Counted from the first letter of the stretch, positions 33,674 to 42,787 are shown. The stretch: DNA of 64,000 nt from Lysobacterales bacterium (GCA_016718605.1 JADKCY010000002.1:372001-436000); one strand, 5' to 3'. Notes: generated by a model not told the origin, from the sequence alone. Made by a program: numbers and translations.

Positions 33674-34849
33674 ATGACTGACACGCAGAAATGGCAACTG
33701 CTGGCGCTGACCGTCGTGCTGTCAGCCTTCCTGTATTTGCTGGCGCCAGTGCTGACGCCATTTGCTGCGGCCGCCCTGTTCGCCTATCTCGGCGATCCGC
33801 TGGTGGATCGGCTGCAAACCTGTCGACTTTCGCGCACTGCTGCCGTCGCGGTGGTGTTTGCGCTGATGACCCTTGCGGTGGTTAGCGTGGTGCTATTGCT
33901 GATACCGATGTTGCAGAAGCAGATCGTCCACTTTGGCGAGCGTTTTCCGGTCTATCTGGCCTGGTTCGAGACTGTCGCCCTACCATGGTTGGAACAACAA
34001 TCCGGCTTCGATCTTGATCGCCTGCAGGTCGGCAATCTGCTCGGCATGGTCAAGCAATACTGGCAGCAGGCCGGTTCGGCGGCGGCAACGGTGTTCGGCG
34101 GCCTCTCCCGCTCGGGCATGGCGGTATTGGAATTTGTCGCCAATCTCACCCTGATTCCGGTGGTGACCTTTTACCTGCTACGCGATTGGGACGGCATGGT
34201 AGCGCGGATTCGCGAACTGCTGCCGCGCGCCATCGAGCCTACCGTGGTGCGTCTCGCCAACGAATCCGACGCCGTGCTGGGCAGTTTTCTGCGCGGGCAG
34301 GTCAGCGTGATGCTGGCGCTGGGCACGATCTACACCCTTGGCTTGAGTCTGGTCGGCATCGACCTGGCGCTGCTGATTGGCATGCTCGCGGGCTTGGTCA
34401 GCTTTGTGCCCTATCTTGGCGTCATCGTCGGTTTTGGCGCGGGATTGATCGCCGCGCTGGTACAGCATGGCGATCTGTTCCATGTACTGCTGGTCGCAGG
34501 CGTGTTCGGCTTCGGTCAGATCATCGAAGGCTTCGTGCTGACACCGTGGCTGGTCGGCGACAAGATCGGCATGCATCCCGTCGCGGTGATCTTCGCCATC
34601 ATGGCGGGCGGTCAGCTATTCGGCTTTCTGGGTGTGCTGCTGGCCCTGCCTGTTGCCGCCGTCATCATGGTGGTGCTGCGTTGGCTGCACGAGCGCTACA
34701 CTCAGAGCAGTCTGTACGGAGCCGCGGAACGCGCGGTTGAGGACGCGCTTATCCACGAGGTGGCGAGGGCCGACGTCGCACCCAGCGCACTGACCGCGAG
34801 CGACGCACCTCAGGACGCTGCCGACAAGCCGCCCATCGCCAACGCATGA
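33674..34849 (+). CDS. AI-2E/PerM-family transporter
   Basis: 391 aa with about seven to eight hydrophobic helices, starting LLALTVVLSAFLYLLAPVLT and including PVVTFYLLRDWDGMVARIRE and VIFAIMAGGQLFGFLGVLLA. The PFVPYLG-type motif appears as GLVSFVPYLGVIVGFGAG. Family members export small molecules or act as permeases (TqsA/PerM); the substrate here is unknown. The hydrophilic tail (about residues 350-391) is acidic. It overlaps hda by four bases (ATGA), so both share one transcript. Confidence 0.9.
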   Translation: MTDTQKWQLLALTVVLSAFLYLLAPVLTPFAAAALFAYLGDPLVDRLQTCRLSRTAAVAVVFALMTLAVVSVVLLLIPMLQKQIVHFGERFPVYLAWFETVALPWLEQQSGFDLDRLQVGNLLGMVKQYWQQAGSAAATVFGGLSRSGMAVLEFVANLTLIPVVTFYLLRDWDGMVARIRELLPRAIEPTVVRLANESDAVLGSFLRGQVSVMLALGTIYTLGLSLVGIDLALLIGMLAGLVSFVPYLGVIVGFGAGLIAALVQHGDLFHVLLVAGVFGFGQIIEGFVLTPWLVGDKIGMHPVAVIFAIMAGGQLFGFLGVLLALPVAAVIMVVLRWLHERYTQSSLYGAAERAVEDALIHEVARADVAPSALTASDAPQDAADKPPIANA

Positions 34850-35538
34850 ACACACCGCAGCTCCCGCTGGCCTTGCGCTCGCAACGGGCGTTCCGGCTGG
34901 ATGACTTCATCGGCAATGCCGAACTCTGTGCCCTGCTGACGGCTACCGCCCATGGCGATTGCCAGAACGGTCTGTTTCTGCACGGCCCGCCAGACAGTGG
35001 CAAAACGCATTTGTTGCTGGCGACCATGGCGCTGGCCCGATCGGACCAGCGCACGGTGAACTACCTGCCGCTGCGCATACTCGCGCAAGCCGCTGAAACC
35101 ACGCTCGACGCCACGGAAGGCCATGCCTTGCTGTGCATCGATGACGTCGACGCCATTGCTGGTCATCGCGCTACCGAAGAAGCCCTGTTCCGCCTGCACA
35201 ACCGCGCCCACGATCACGGCGGCACCCTCATCTACAGTGCCAAGGCCGCACCACAGGCGCTGCCGCTGAGCCTGCCCGACCTGCGCTCGCGCCTGCAGCA
35301 TGGGCTGCGATTTTCGCTAATGCCGCTGGACGATCAAGGTCGCCGCGACTGGCTTCGCCAAGCCGCCGCCGCGCGCGGCATGAGCATCGATGACGCGGTG
35401 CTCGACTACCTGTTCCGCCACTACCCCCGCGATCTCGATGGCTTGCTGCAAGTACTGGATCGACTGGACCGCGCCAGTCTGGCCGAACAACGCCGCATCA
35501 CCGTGCCTTTCGTGCGTAGCGTCCTGTTGAACGACTGA
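34846..35538 (+). CDS. hda: DnaA regulatory inactivator Hda
   Basis: 230 aa. A clamp-binding-type N-terminus (MNTPQLPLALR, QLPL fitting the beta-clamp motif) precedes a DnaA-like AAA+ module: FLHGPPDSGKTHLL (Walker A, about residues 43-56), ALLCIDDVDAI (Walker B), SAKAAPQALPLSLPDLRSRL (sensor/arginine-finger region) and a C-terminal lid. Hda with the DNA-loaded beta clamp stimulates hydrolysis of DnaA-bound ATP and so limits replication initiation. Hda lacks the DnaA DNA-binding domain, as here. Conserved downstream of the PerM gene. Confidence 0.94.
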   Translation: MNTPQLPLALRSQRAFRLDDFIGNAELCALLTATAHGDCQNGLFLHGPPDSGKTHLLLATMALARSDQRTVNYLPLRILAQAAETTLDATEGHALLCIDDVDAIAGHRATEEALFRLHNRAHDHGGTLIYSAKAAPQALPLSLPDLRSRLQHGLRFSLMPLDDQGRRDWLRQAAAARGMSIDDAVLDYLFRHYPRDLDGLLQVLDRLDRASLAEQRRITVPFVRSVLLND

Positions 35539-35615
35539 GGTGCGCAGCACGCGCAGTCCGCGCGGCGGGATATCGCCTCGACGCGAACAGCGCTCGACGC
35601 GATGCGCTTTAGCGC

Positions 35616-36389
35616 TCAGCCCTTGCCGAGCTTGGCAACCAGTGCCTTCAGCACGGCCTGCGTTTCCGGGTGATACCAACCGTCGATAAAGGCGCCGATG
35701 TCCTGCGCAGCAGGCGCACTGATGGCGTCGAGCAAGCCACGGCGCGACATCCGCCGCGTCGTCAACATCGCCTGACGCGGCAGCGCCAGATGCGCCTGTA
35801 GCCACGCCAGCGCGTGCGGCACCACAGCATCAATTTCGCACAGCGCATCAACCATACCGATCTGCAAGGCGCGACTGGAATCGATCATCTCACCCGCCAC
35901 CAGCAGACGCTCGCCGATGCGCTCACCCACCAGGCGCTTCAACGCGAACTGGATCGCCTCGGGCACGACCAGACCCACTTGCGTCTCGTTGAGACCGATT
36001 TTGAACTCACCCTTCTCGTTGCCGCGCGCCATCACCCGGTAGTCGCAAAACAGGCTGATCACCGCACCACCCGCCGGGCTATGCCCCGTCAACGCCGCCA
36101 CCACTGGAACCGGCAAGCCTGCAAGGGTCGCGCAAACCCGCATGAACATACCCCAAGTGGCAATGACCCCCTCACGATCCAGCGTCAACAAGGTCGGCAC
36201 ATCCAGACCACCGGAAAACAAGCCGGGTGCGCCCGACAGAATCACCGCCTCGCAACCTTCATCCTGCGCACTCTCCAGCGCGGAATTCAGCGCTGTCAGC
36301 AGTTCCAGATTGAAGGCATTGGCTGGCGGCCGAGCCAGCTTGAGTTCGAGAATGCGGTCATAGCGGATGTGCTGAAGCATCGGAAACAC
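35616..36389 (-). CDS. Enoyl-CoA hydratase/isomerase family protein
   Basis: 257 aa. Crotonase-fold signatures: LARPPANAFNLELLTALNSA, SGAPGLFSGGLDVPTLL (first oxyanion-hole strand), ALTGHSPAGGAVISLFCDYR (second oxyanion segment with GHSPAGG) and KIGLNETQVGLVVPEAI. The glutamate pair of true enoyl-CoA hydratase is not obvious, and the GLDV and NETQVG segments recall dodecenoyl-CoA isomerases, so isomerase activity on a CoA thioester is more likely. The start could be the ATG at 36389 or the MLQ at 36380. Converges with hda. Confidence 0.88.
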   Translation of the reverse strand: MFPMLQHIRYDRILELKLARPPANAFNLELLTALNSALESAQDEGCEAVILSGAPGLFSGGLDVPTLLTLDREGVIATWGMFMRVCATLAGLPVPVVAALTGHSPAGGAVISLFCDYRVMARGNEKGEFKIGLNETQVGLVVPEAIQFALKRLVGERIGERLLVAGEMIDSSRALQIGMVDALCEIDAVVPHALAWLQAHLALPRQAMLTTRRMSRRGLLDAISAPAAQDIGAFIDGWYHPETQAVLKALVAKLGKG

Positions 36390-36540
36390 CGTCAGTGGCG
36401 GAGCGGAACGGCATCATAACGTGAACATACGATGGCGTATGCATCACCCACCCAGACATCGATTCGCGGCTATGCCGTCGAATTTCGGGGGACCAACCTG
36501 ACAGTGGGTGACATGGACGGCGTCTGGCTTCACCTGAATG

Positions 36541-37419
36541 TCATGCAGAACGGCAGCACGGGGGCTTGAACATCGACACCAACTGGGTGAGATACCCACC
36601 GCGCCTTGGGTAGATCGCTTTCGATGATGCAAAAAGCCCGATCTCCTTGGTTTCAATAAACCCCTCAGCCGCTTTGAACGTGCCGAAAACATGGTCCCAG
36701 ACCAGCAGGGCATTGCCGAAATTGCTGTTTGCCTCCGCGGGTTCCGTGGCGTGATGCCAGCGATGCGCCTCGGGGGTGCTGAACACCCAGTTCAGCCAGC
36801 CATGCTGCAATCCGATGTTGGCATGCTGCAACAACACGACCGGCTGCGAAATAGCGAGGTAACCGACAATGGCTTCGGGCGAGACGCCCAACAGCATTAC
36901 CGGCAGCACCGCCACCGTGAAGTTCAGAACATAGTTGATCGGGTGAAAGCGCAAGCCATTGAGGAAATACAAACGCTCGCTACTGTGGTGCATTGCGTGC
37001 AGCCACCAGAGCGGCTCCAGCTGGTGGTGCAGACGATGCGACCAATATTTGCCAAGTTCGACTAACAGTAGGACCACGACAATTTGCAGCCAGAGCGCAA
37101 CGCCAGCAAGCACGGGCTGCACATTGAGGCTCGAATACAAAGCGACCACGGCAAGAGGCGCCAGCACCTTCAGCAACGGGTCCACCACGCCCACGATGAC
37201 AACTGCGCTAGCCACATCCGTTTGCAAATCACCCCGATCCTGCCGCCACTCCTTTCGATAGGGCTGCCGGCGCTCCAGCCACCACGCCGACGCCAGCGTG
37301 AACACTGATACCGCCGTGACGGCGAGCTCGGTCTGCAGACCTAATCGCAATGCCAGCAAATACATCGCCAGCGAAACAAAGACCAGAATCAATACGAGAT
37401 ATCGTTGAATCCACGCCAT
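36541..37419 (-). CDS. Sterol desaturase / fatty acid hydroxylase superfamily protein
   Basis: 292 aa, five or so membrane helices. The di-iron histidine boxes are HRLHHQ (about residue 128), HAMHHSS (about 141) and HRWHHA (about 223), plus the upstream ELGKYWSH. This is the FA_hydroxylase superfamily, which hydroxylates or desaturates lipid substrates using O2. The substrate cannot be told. The start at 37419 precedes the first helix YLVLILVFVSLAMYLLAL. The gene is isolated, with about 560 bases upstream without coding sequence. Confidence 0.88.
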   Translation of the reverse strand: MAWIQRYLVLILVFVSLAMYLLALRLGLQTELAVTAVSVFTLASAWWLERRQPYRKEWRQDRGDLQTDVASAVVIVGVVDPLLKVLAPLAVVALYSSLNVQPVLAGVALWLQIVVVLLLVELGKYWSHRLHHQLEPLWWLHAMHHSSERLYFLNGLRFHPINYVLNFTVAVLPVMLLGVSPEAIVGYLAISQPVVLLQHANIGLQHGWLNWVFSTPEAHRWHHATEPAEANSNFGNALLVWDHVFGTFKAAEGFIETKEIGLFASSKAIYPRRGGYLTQLVSMFKPPCCRSA

Positions 37420-37890
37420 TTCATGCTCCCGCTAACTCTAGTGAAATCAGTCCCGCGCCGATGCCGGTTCGCCCAGAAGCCACATCCAGCGAACCCGACT
37501 TCTGGGACACAGCGCTACCGAGACCGATTCGGACGCATTTGGTTCACCCCAAAGTGGTGGTAGATCTAGTTCATATCGGCACTATCGCAAGGTCGCCAGT
37601 CCGGCTCCAGGAGCACCAATCGCCGACGCGAAGGATTGGCGAGCGTGGCATGTTCGCCGCACGGCCGCAGAGCGCATCTCGATACCCTGATTGCATTGCA
37701 TCGCCCAAGTGGGGAGGCTCGGTATCCGCGAGAGCGTGACGGCGAGAACCTACGGAGCGCCTCTGCTCGCTGAAAACCATCGCCCCAGGACTGCTTGGCG
37801 GTCAATGAGTCGTGCACTGGACACCCCTAGACGAGGCACGCCAGCTTGCATCGCAATGATTTTCAAAGACACACGGCACAAGAAGCAAGA

Positions 37891-37913
37891 AGGGACGATC
37901 AATGACCGTCCCT
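37891..37913 (-). terminator. Second terminator-like hairpin downstream of the CTERM-like gene
   Basis: AGGGACG and CGTCCCT pair around ATCAATGAC. On the minus strand the hairpin is followed by a pyrimidine-rich TCTTGCTTC. Confidence 0.5.
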
Positions 37914-37948
37914 CTTGGTGAGGCGCTCTGCCGCACGTCTTTTAAGAT

Positions 37949-37966
37949 AGGGTGTTGAATCACCCT
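37949..37966 (-). terminator. Terminator-like hairpin just after the CTERM-like gene
   Basis: AGGGTG-TTGAAT-CACCCT lies 12 bases after the stop codon at 37978 on the minus strand. It resembles the hairpins at 6039 and 6749. The T tract is poor (ATCTTAAAAG). Confidence 0.5.
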
Positions 37967-37977
37967 GCCCTGTCGCC

Positions 37978-38625
37978 TCAGCGGCGACGCATCAGCAAAA
38001 TCGTCCCCAGCAAGGACACACCCGCCAGCAATGCAATCAGACCCGTGTTGTCGAGCGCAGGAATAACGTCTGGTTGCGGCACTGGCGGCGGCAAGGCGGG
38101 GCCAACGCTCGCACCTTGGATATCGTAGGTGAACGGACCACAGACGACGCCCGGAGTATTCGCCACACCTGACACGATCATGACCACATCGGCACCCGCA
38201 GGCGCGGCAAAGGTCTCGGTAAAGGCCGCCGACGAACCAAACGACCAGATGTAGTTGTCACAAATGCTGGCCGGGTTGAACGGCGCAGTGTGGAACGTCA
38301 CGAAGACTCCCGAACCACAGGTTGCGGGATCGAAAGTTGCCGTGATCGAACCACCCGACTCCACGGTCATCGGCACTTCGATGTACTGGAAGTCACCGGA
38401 ACTGAAGGTTGAGCAGGCGTCGCCCGGCGTTCCCGACCGGAAGAAGCGCGGATTCATCAGCGACTCTGTGCCAACAAAGCTACCGCTACCGACCACTGCC
38501 GTGGGTGCAAATCCGGCAAAGCTCGACGTCTGTTCTGCACCAGTATCATTTGCAGCATTCTGAGCAACACCCGCGCCGGGCAACATTGCCAAGAGCGCCA
38601 ATGCCACACAAGCAACTGTCTTCAT
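37978..38625 (-). CDS. Secreted protein with CTERM-like sorting signal
   Basis: 215 aa. Signal peptide MKTVACVALALLAMLPGAG(VAQ). The middle is a beta-rich domain with four cysteines (DACSTF, PATCGSG, ASICDNY, VVCGP) and patterns such as FQYIEVPMTVESGGSITATF, resembling secreted lectin-like or DVUA0089-type modules. The C-terminus has a Pro-rich linker (PALPPPVPQP), IPALDNTG, a hydrophobic helix (LIALLAGVSLLGTILLM) and RRR, the plan of an exosortase/IPTL-type sorting signal. Surface anchoring or regulated release is inferred. A TGAATACGT element upstream (minus strand, about 38660-38675) weakly resembles the LacI operator. Confidence 0.8.
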   Translation of the reverse strand: MKTVACVALALLAMLPGAGVAQNAANDTGAEQTSSFAGFAPTAVVGSGSFVGTESLMNPRFFRSGTPGDACSTFSSGDFQYIEVPMTVESGGSITATFDPATCGSGVFVTFHTAPFNPASICDNYIWSFGSSAAFTETFAAPAGADVVMIVSGVANTPGVVCGPFTYDIQGASVGPALPPPVPQPDVIPALDNTGLIALLAGVSLLGTILLMRRR

Positions 38626-38766
38626 TTTGTCGATCCCCTCGCGAAAAATTTAGTGAATGCCGCGTAAACGTATTCAGCATAACAGACTTTCTGCCAACTG
38701 CTTCACGCAACTTCTTGACTTGATCACCATCGGCTTTACCAGAGCGCCCTGCGAGACAAAGACCTG

Positions 38767-38776
38767 CCCCCCCCCC
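38767..38776. repeat. Ten-base homopolymer C tract
   Basis: Ten consecutive C residues lie in the non-coding region about 140 bases upstream of the CTERM-like gene (G10 on its strand). Such tracts are slippage-prone. Confidence 0.8.
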
Positions 38777-38863
38777 AAGCTTGTACCGCGTCATCGCGAA
38801 CCGTTAGCAGGCTGCACCGCGCCTCTGCATTCACTTTTCTGGCACCTTCGACCGACTTCACGC

Positions 38864-39808
38864 TCAAAAGCCCTGTGCTTTCAGCAAGGCCATTTCATAG
38901 TCGGCATCGTCCACCAGCCGCTCCCAGCCTGGGAACCGCCCAAGCCCCAGCACGCGGGCCATGGAAAGCAGCAGGCTCTGCCCCGCCACCGGGCGATCCG
39001 GCTCCAGACGATAGATCGGGTCGGCGAACGCGGTTTCCGGGTCCACGAAAGTCCAACCCTGCGCCTTCAGCGCCGATAACACCTCATCCAGCCACAGCGC
39101 GTTGATCAGGTTGTGATGCAACAGCAGCATCTGCGGAATGTCGCGTCCTTGCAGTTGCTGCGCCAGCGCGCGATAGGCGGCAGCACGTTGCAGCACATGC
39201 GCGATGTACTGCACCTTGATCGGCTGCACATCGGCATCGGGATGCGCGAGCAGGATCTGCACCAGCAACGCGTTGAAACGCCAGTCGCTGGTATCGAGCG
39301 TCACGTAGGCATTGCGATATCCCTGCGCCTTCAGCAAGGCACGCATGCCATCGCGCTTTTCCGGCGTGTTGCCTTCGCGCAAGTAGGTGAAACGAAACCA
39401 GCGGCGATAGCCAGGCAGGTCGCGGATGACTGCATCGCAATCCAGCACTTCCTGCTGATAGGCGGCAAGCGTGGTCGCCGCACTATTGAGGTCCAGATGA
39501 CTCATGGTGTGGTTGCCGATGACATGCCCCGCCTCGCCCCACGCACGAGCCAAGGCCAAGCCCGCAGGCTGGTTCGCCCCGTTATTGGCCGTCACAAACA
39601 AGATGGCCTTCGCCTGATGGCGCGCCAAGGCCGCAAGCAAGGCGGTATTGCGCCCCGCCGCCGACAGAATCGGCGTGTCGTGCAGATGCGGACCGTCATC
39701 AAAACTCAGCGCCAGCGTTTGTGCCGCAACGGAAGGTGCGGTGAAGCCCAGCGAAATCGCCAGCGCACACGAGAATGAAAACAGCGCTTCAGTCAGTCGA
39801 CGGCCCAT
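38864..39808 (-). CDS. Secreted polysaccharide deacetylase (NodB-type)
   Basis: 314 aa. Signal peptide LFSFSCALAISLGFTAPSVAA. NodB motifs: LALSFDDGPHLHDTP (motif 1, catalytic Asp with metal Asp), GNHTMSHLDLN (motif 2 with the two metal His), WFRFTYLREGN (motif 3, R-F-x-Y) and LLHHNLINALWLDEVLSAL (motif 5 His). It removes N-acetyl groups from a polymer such as peptidoglycan, chitin or an exopolysaccharide, depending on a divalent metal. The precise polymer is unknown. Confidence 0.9.
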   Translation of the reverse strand: MGRRLTEALFSFSCALAISLGFTAPSVAAQTLALSFDDGPHLHDTPILSAAGRNTALLAALARHQAKAILFVTANNGANQPAGLALARAWGEAGHVIGNHTMSHLDLNSAATTLAAYQQEVLDCDAVIRDLPGYRRWFRFTYLREGNTPEKRDGMRALLKAQGYRNAYVTLDTSDWRFNALLVQILLAHPDADVQPIKVQYIAHVLQRAAAYRALAQQLQGRDIPQMLLLHHNLINALWLDEVLSALKAQGWTFVDPETAFADPIYRLEPDRPVAGQSLLLSMARVLGLGRFPGWERLVDDADYEMALLKAQGF

Positions 39809-39876
39809 GAACCTGCCCTTGGATGGATCGATGGACGTGACGCGCTCCGGGATTCGTGGAGACCGTTTGGCTTAAC

Positions 39877-40185
39877 TCATGTCGCCGCCATGGCAACCTG
39901 ACCGGCGCGTTGATCATTGTAGTTTGCCTCAGCTTGTGCAGGTGAGATGTAGCCGATGGGTTCGAGTGGTTGGTGGTGGTGGTTGAACCAAGACACCCAT
40001 TCCAGTGTTGCCATCTCGACCGCCTCACGGATTGGCCAGGACGGGCGATGGATGACTTCGGTCTCCTACAACCCATTGATCGTCTGAGCCGGTGCGTTGT
40101 CGTCGCTGTCTCCTTATGCTACCCACCGAGGGCTGGATCCCTGCCTGCACCAGCCATTCTGCTGAACTACAGGCCACCGCGACCT
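39877..40185 (-). pseudogene. Decayed IS3-family transposase (OrfB) C-terminal remnant
   Basis: The reverse strand reads the end of an IS3-type rve transposase: AGIQPSVGS, then after a one-base shift GDSDDNAPAQTINGL, a TAG in place of the usual Tyr, ETEVIHRPSWPIREAVEM, ATLEWVSWFNHHH, and EPIGYISPAQAEANYNDQ, stopping at 39877-39879. DNALAETINGLYKxE and TLEWVDWFNxxRLLEPIG are IS3 consensus features. At least one frameshift and one in-frame stop disable it. OrfA, the rest of OrfB and terminal inverted repeats are not seen. It lies between the deacetylase start and the 3' end of the YgjP-like gene. Confidence 0.8.
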
Positions 40186-40190
40186 CAGCC

Positions 40191-40976
40191 TCACAGTGCT
40201 TCCAGCAGCACTCCCAATTGCCGTTTCAGCCCTGCGCCGTGAGTGCGCAGCCATTGGCGTTGCAGTCGCCAATCCGGCAGGCGTTGGCCGACCTCGTGCC
40301 AGAAGGCGGGGGAGTGGTTGCGTTGCACGAGGTGGCAGAGTTCGTGGACGAGGACGTACTCGTACACGCGTGGCGGGGCGAGGATTAGGCTGAGGTCAAG
40401 CGACAGGCCGTTGCGTCCGCTGAGTGAGCCCCACAGGCTGGACAGTGGCCGGATGCGGACCTGGCTGGGGGCGTGGACGAAGCCGGGCAAATAGTGTGGC
40501 AACCAGCGACCAAGATCGGCGCGTGCTTCGGCGTGCAGGAATTCGGCGATCACTTTCTGGACGCGGGCCAACGTGGCGGCGTGCGGCACCAACAGCTGCC
40601 AATCGGCCTCATCGCGCTGCACGGCCAGATGCAAACCGGGCTGCCAGCGCAGGATGATGGTCTCGCCACGCAATGGCAGGGACAAATCCTGCCCCCAGCG
40701 TAGCGCGGCATCCGACGGGGGTGCGGACTGGTGCTTGCACCATTGGGTCAACAACCAACCACGATGCTGCTCTAGAAACTGCCGCACCATGGTCTCCGAG
40801 GTGCCTGGCGGCAGGGTAAGGCGCGCACCGCGTTCGCTGACCGATAGCTTCACACGCACGGCGCGTGGATCGATGACCTGCAGCAGTTCGATGTCGCGAC
40901 CATCCGGCAGGCGCAGCGCGCGGGTCTGCTTCTGCACGCTGGTGCGACGTGTGAGGCGGCGCGCCGCGGTGTTCAT
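40191..40976 (-). CDS. YgjP-like metal-dependent hydrolase (M48-like)
   Basis: 261 aa. The zinc-peptidase motif is VHELCHLVQRNHSPAFWHEV (HExxH near residue 216 and the third ligand in NHSPAFW), the signature of the YgjP/DUF45 family. An N-terminal beta-rich domain (RAVRVKLSVSERGARLTLPP) precedes it. The activity of the family is not firmly known. The ATG at 40976 overlaps the recQ stop by four bases (ATGA), so it is translated with recQ; a GTG three codons earlier is less likely. Confidence 0.9.
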   Translation of the reverse strand: MNTAARRLTRRTSVQKQTRALRLPDGRDIELLQVIDPRAVRVKLSVSERGARLTLPPGTSETMVRQFLEQHRGWLLTQWCKHQSAPPSDAALRWGQDLSLPLRGETIILRWQPGLHLAVQRDEADWQLLVPHAATLARVQKVIAEFLHAEARADLGRWLPHYLPGFVHAPSQVRIRPLSSLWGSLSGRNGLSLDLSLILAPPRVYEYVLVHELCHLVQRNHSPAFWHEVGQRLPDWRLQRQWLRTHGAGLKRQLGVLLEAL

Positions 40977-42787
40977 GCTTCCCACAACACCTGCAGCACG
41001 TCGTCGCCGTAGCGCTCCAGTTTGCGCACGCCGACGCCGCTGACTTCCGCCAATTCATCGAGGTCTTCGGGTGCGGCTTCGGCAATGGCACGCAGGGTGC
41101 TGTCGTGAAAGATCACATAAGGCGGCACGCCTTGCGCTTTGGCAAGCCGCAAACGCAGATCGCGAAGGGCGACGAAGCGCGCCTCGGTGTCAGCGTCGTC
41201 AAAGGTGGGCAAATGGCGCGGTTCGTTGCCACGTCGCGCCGTTTTGGCAAGACTCACCACCACGGCATCCTTGCGCATCCGTACAGCGGATTCGCCACGC
41301 AGGACAGCGCGTGCGCTATCGGTCAGTTGCAAGGCGCCGAACTGTTCGATGTCAACCTTCAATATGCCGGCCGCCACCAACTGCCGGAACACGCTGCGCC
41401 AGCGCAGGTCGTCGAAGTCCTTGCCGATGCCCCAGGTGGACAGGGATTGGTGCGCGAATTGGCGGATTCGCGCCGTGTCTGCGCCGCGCAGCACATCGAT
41501 GACGTGGCCCGCGCCAAAGCGCTGACCAGTGCGATACACACAGGACAGCGCTTTCTGCGCGGCCACGCCGGCGTCCCAAGTTTCCGGTGGCTGCAGGCAG
41601 TTGTCGCAATTGCCACAGGGCTGCGGATACGTCTCACCAAAGCTCGCCAACAACACCTGACGGCGACAGCGCACGGTTTCGCAATAACCCAGCATGGCGT
41701 CGAGCTTGCGTCGCTCGACGCGCTTGCGTTCTTCCGGGGCTTCGGAACGCTGAATCATCTGCGCCTGATTGACCACATCGCCCAAGCCATAGCACAACCA
41801 TGCCTCGGCGGGTTCGCCATCACGTCCGGCACGACCGGTTTCCTGGTAGTAGCCCTCCAATGAGCGCGGCAGGTCGACATGCGCGACAAAGCGCACATCC
41901 GGCTTGTCGATGCCCATGCCGAAGGCAATCGTCGCCACCATGACGATGCCGTCTTCGCGTAGAAAGCGTTGCAGATGCGTGCTGCGCTCCTTGGCGTCCA
42001 TGCCCGCGTGATAGGGCAGCGCCGCAAAGCCCTGCGCGCGCAGTTCCAATGCGAGTTCGTCGACTTTTTTGCGGGTCATCGCGTAGACGATGCCGGTTTC
42101 GCCGCGATGCTGTTCCAGGAACACGCGCAGTTGCGCTTTGAGATTCTGCTTGTCGACCAATCGATAGCGAATGTTGGCGCGATCAAACGAGGTGACGAAG
42201 CGCTGCGCCTGCTGCAGTCCGAGTTGTTCGACGATCTCGCGTTGGGTTGGTGGATCGGCGGTGGCCGTCAGCGCGACACGCGGCACGTCGGGCCAGCGTT
42301 CGTGCAGGATTTTCAGCTCGCGGTACTCGCGGCGGAAATCATGCCCCCACTGCGACACGCAATGCGCCTCGTCAATCGCGAACAGGGCGACCCGGGCCTG
42401 CTCAAGGCGCCCCAGAAAACGCGGGGTCAACAGTCGCTCGGGCGCGACGTAGAGCAGATCCAACTCAGCGCGCATCAATTGCTGCTCGACGTTGGCCGCG
42501 TCCTCCGCACTCAGGCTGGAGTTGAGGTAAGCAGCGCGCACGCCAAGCTGCTTGAGTGCTTCCACCTGATCCTGCATCAAGGCGATCAGCGGCGAGACCA
42601 CGATGCCCACGCCTTCGCGCAGCAAGGCCGGAATCTGATAGCACAGCGACTTGCCGCCGCCGGTGGGCATCAATACCAGGCAATCCTGTCCCGCGCAGAG
42701 CTGTTGGATGATCTGCTGCTGCGGCCCACGGAAGGCGTTGAAGCCGAACACGCGGCGGAGCAGATCGTGCGCAGGAGACGACGGCAT
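40973..42787 (-). CDS. recQ: ATP-dependent DNA helicase RecQ
   Basis: 604 aa (E. coli 609). Helicase motifs: VLMPTGGGKSLCYQIP (I), FAIDEAHCVSQWGHDFR (II/aromatic loop), VALTATADPPTQREI (III), MVATIAFGMGIDKPDVRFVA (V) and YQETGRAGRDGEP (VI). The RecQ zinc domain follows (CETVRCRRQVLLAS, PCGNCDNCL), then the winged helix, and a C-terminal HRDC domain (LRDLRLRLAKAQGVPPYVIF). A 3'-5' helicase for recombination repair and fork restart. The start at 42787 gives MPSSPAHDLLRRVFGFNAFR, the normal family N-terminus; upstream codons are open but unsupported. Confidence 0.96.
   Translation of the reverse strand: MPSSPAHDLLRRVFGFNAFRGPQQQIIQQLCAGQDCLVLMPTGGGKSLCYQIPALLREGVGIVVSPLIALMQDQVEALKQLGVRAAYLNSSLSAEDAANVEQQLMRAELDLLYVAPERLLTPRFLGRLEQARVALFAIDEAHCVSQWGHDFRREYRELKILHERWPDVPRVALTATADPPTQREIVEQLGLQQAQRFVTSFDRANIRYRLVDKQNLKAQLRVFLEQHRGETGIVYAMTRKKVDELALELRAQGFAALPYHAGMDAKERSTHLQRFLREDGIVMVATIAFGMGIDKPDVRFVAHVDLPRSLEGYYQETGRAGRDGEPAEAWLCYGLGDVVNQAQMIQRSEAPEERKRVERRKLDAMLGYCETVRCRRQVLLASFGETYPQPCGNCDNCLQPPETWDAGVAAQKALSCVYRTGQRFGAGHVIDVLRGADTARIRQFAHQSLSTWGIGKDFDDLRWRSVFRQLVAAGILKVDIEQFGALQLTDSARAVLRGESAVRMRKDAVVVSLAKTARRGNEPRHLPTFDDADTEARFVALRDLRLRLAKAQGVPPYVIFHDSTLRAIAEAAPEDLDELAEVSGVGVRKLERYGDDVLQVLWEA

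Larger units (their letters stand above)
37420..37977. other. Gene-free stretch between desaturase and CTERM-like gene
   Basis: No reading frame here is convincing on either strand (no ribosome-binding site, odd composition). The left part should contain the desaturase promoter. The right part holds two hairpins downstream of the CTERM-like gene, listed separately. Confidence 0.5.

Noticed and set aside
38660..38675. TGAATACGT element resembling the LacI operator upstream of the CTERM-like gene
   Set aside because: It matches only half of the palindrome and the gene has no link to sugar use; likely chance.
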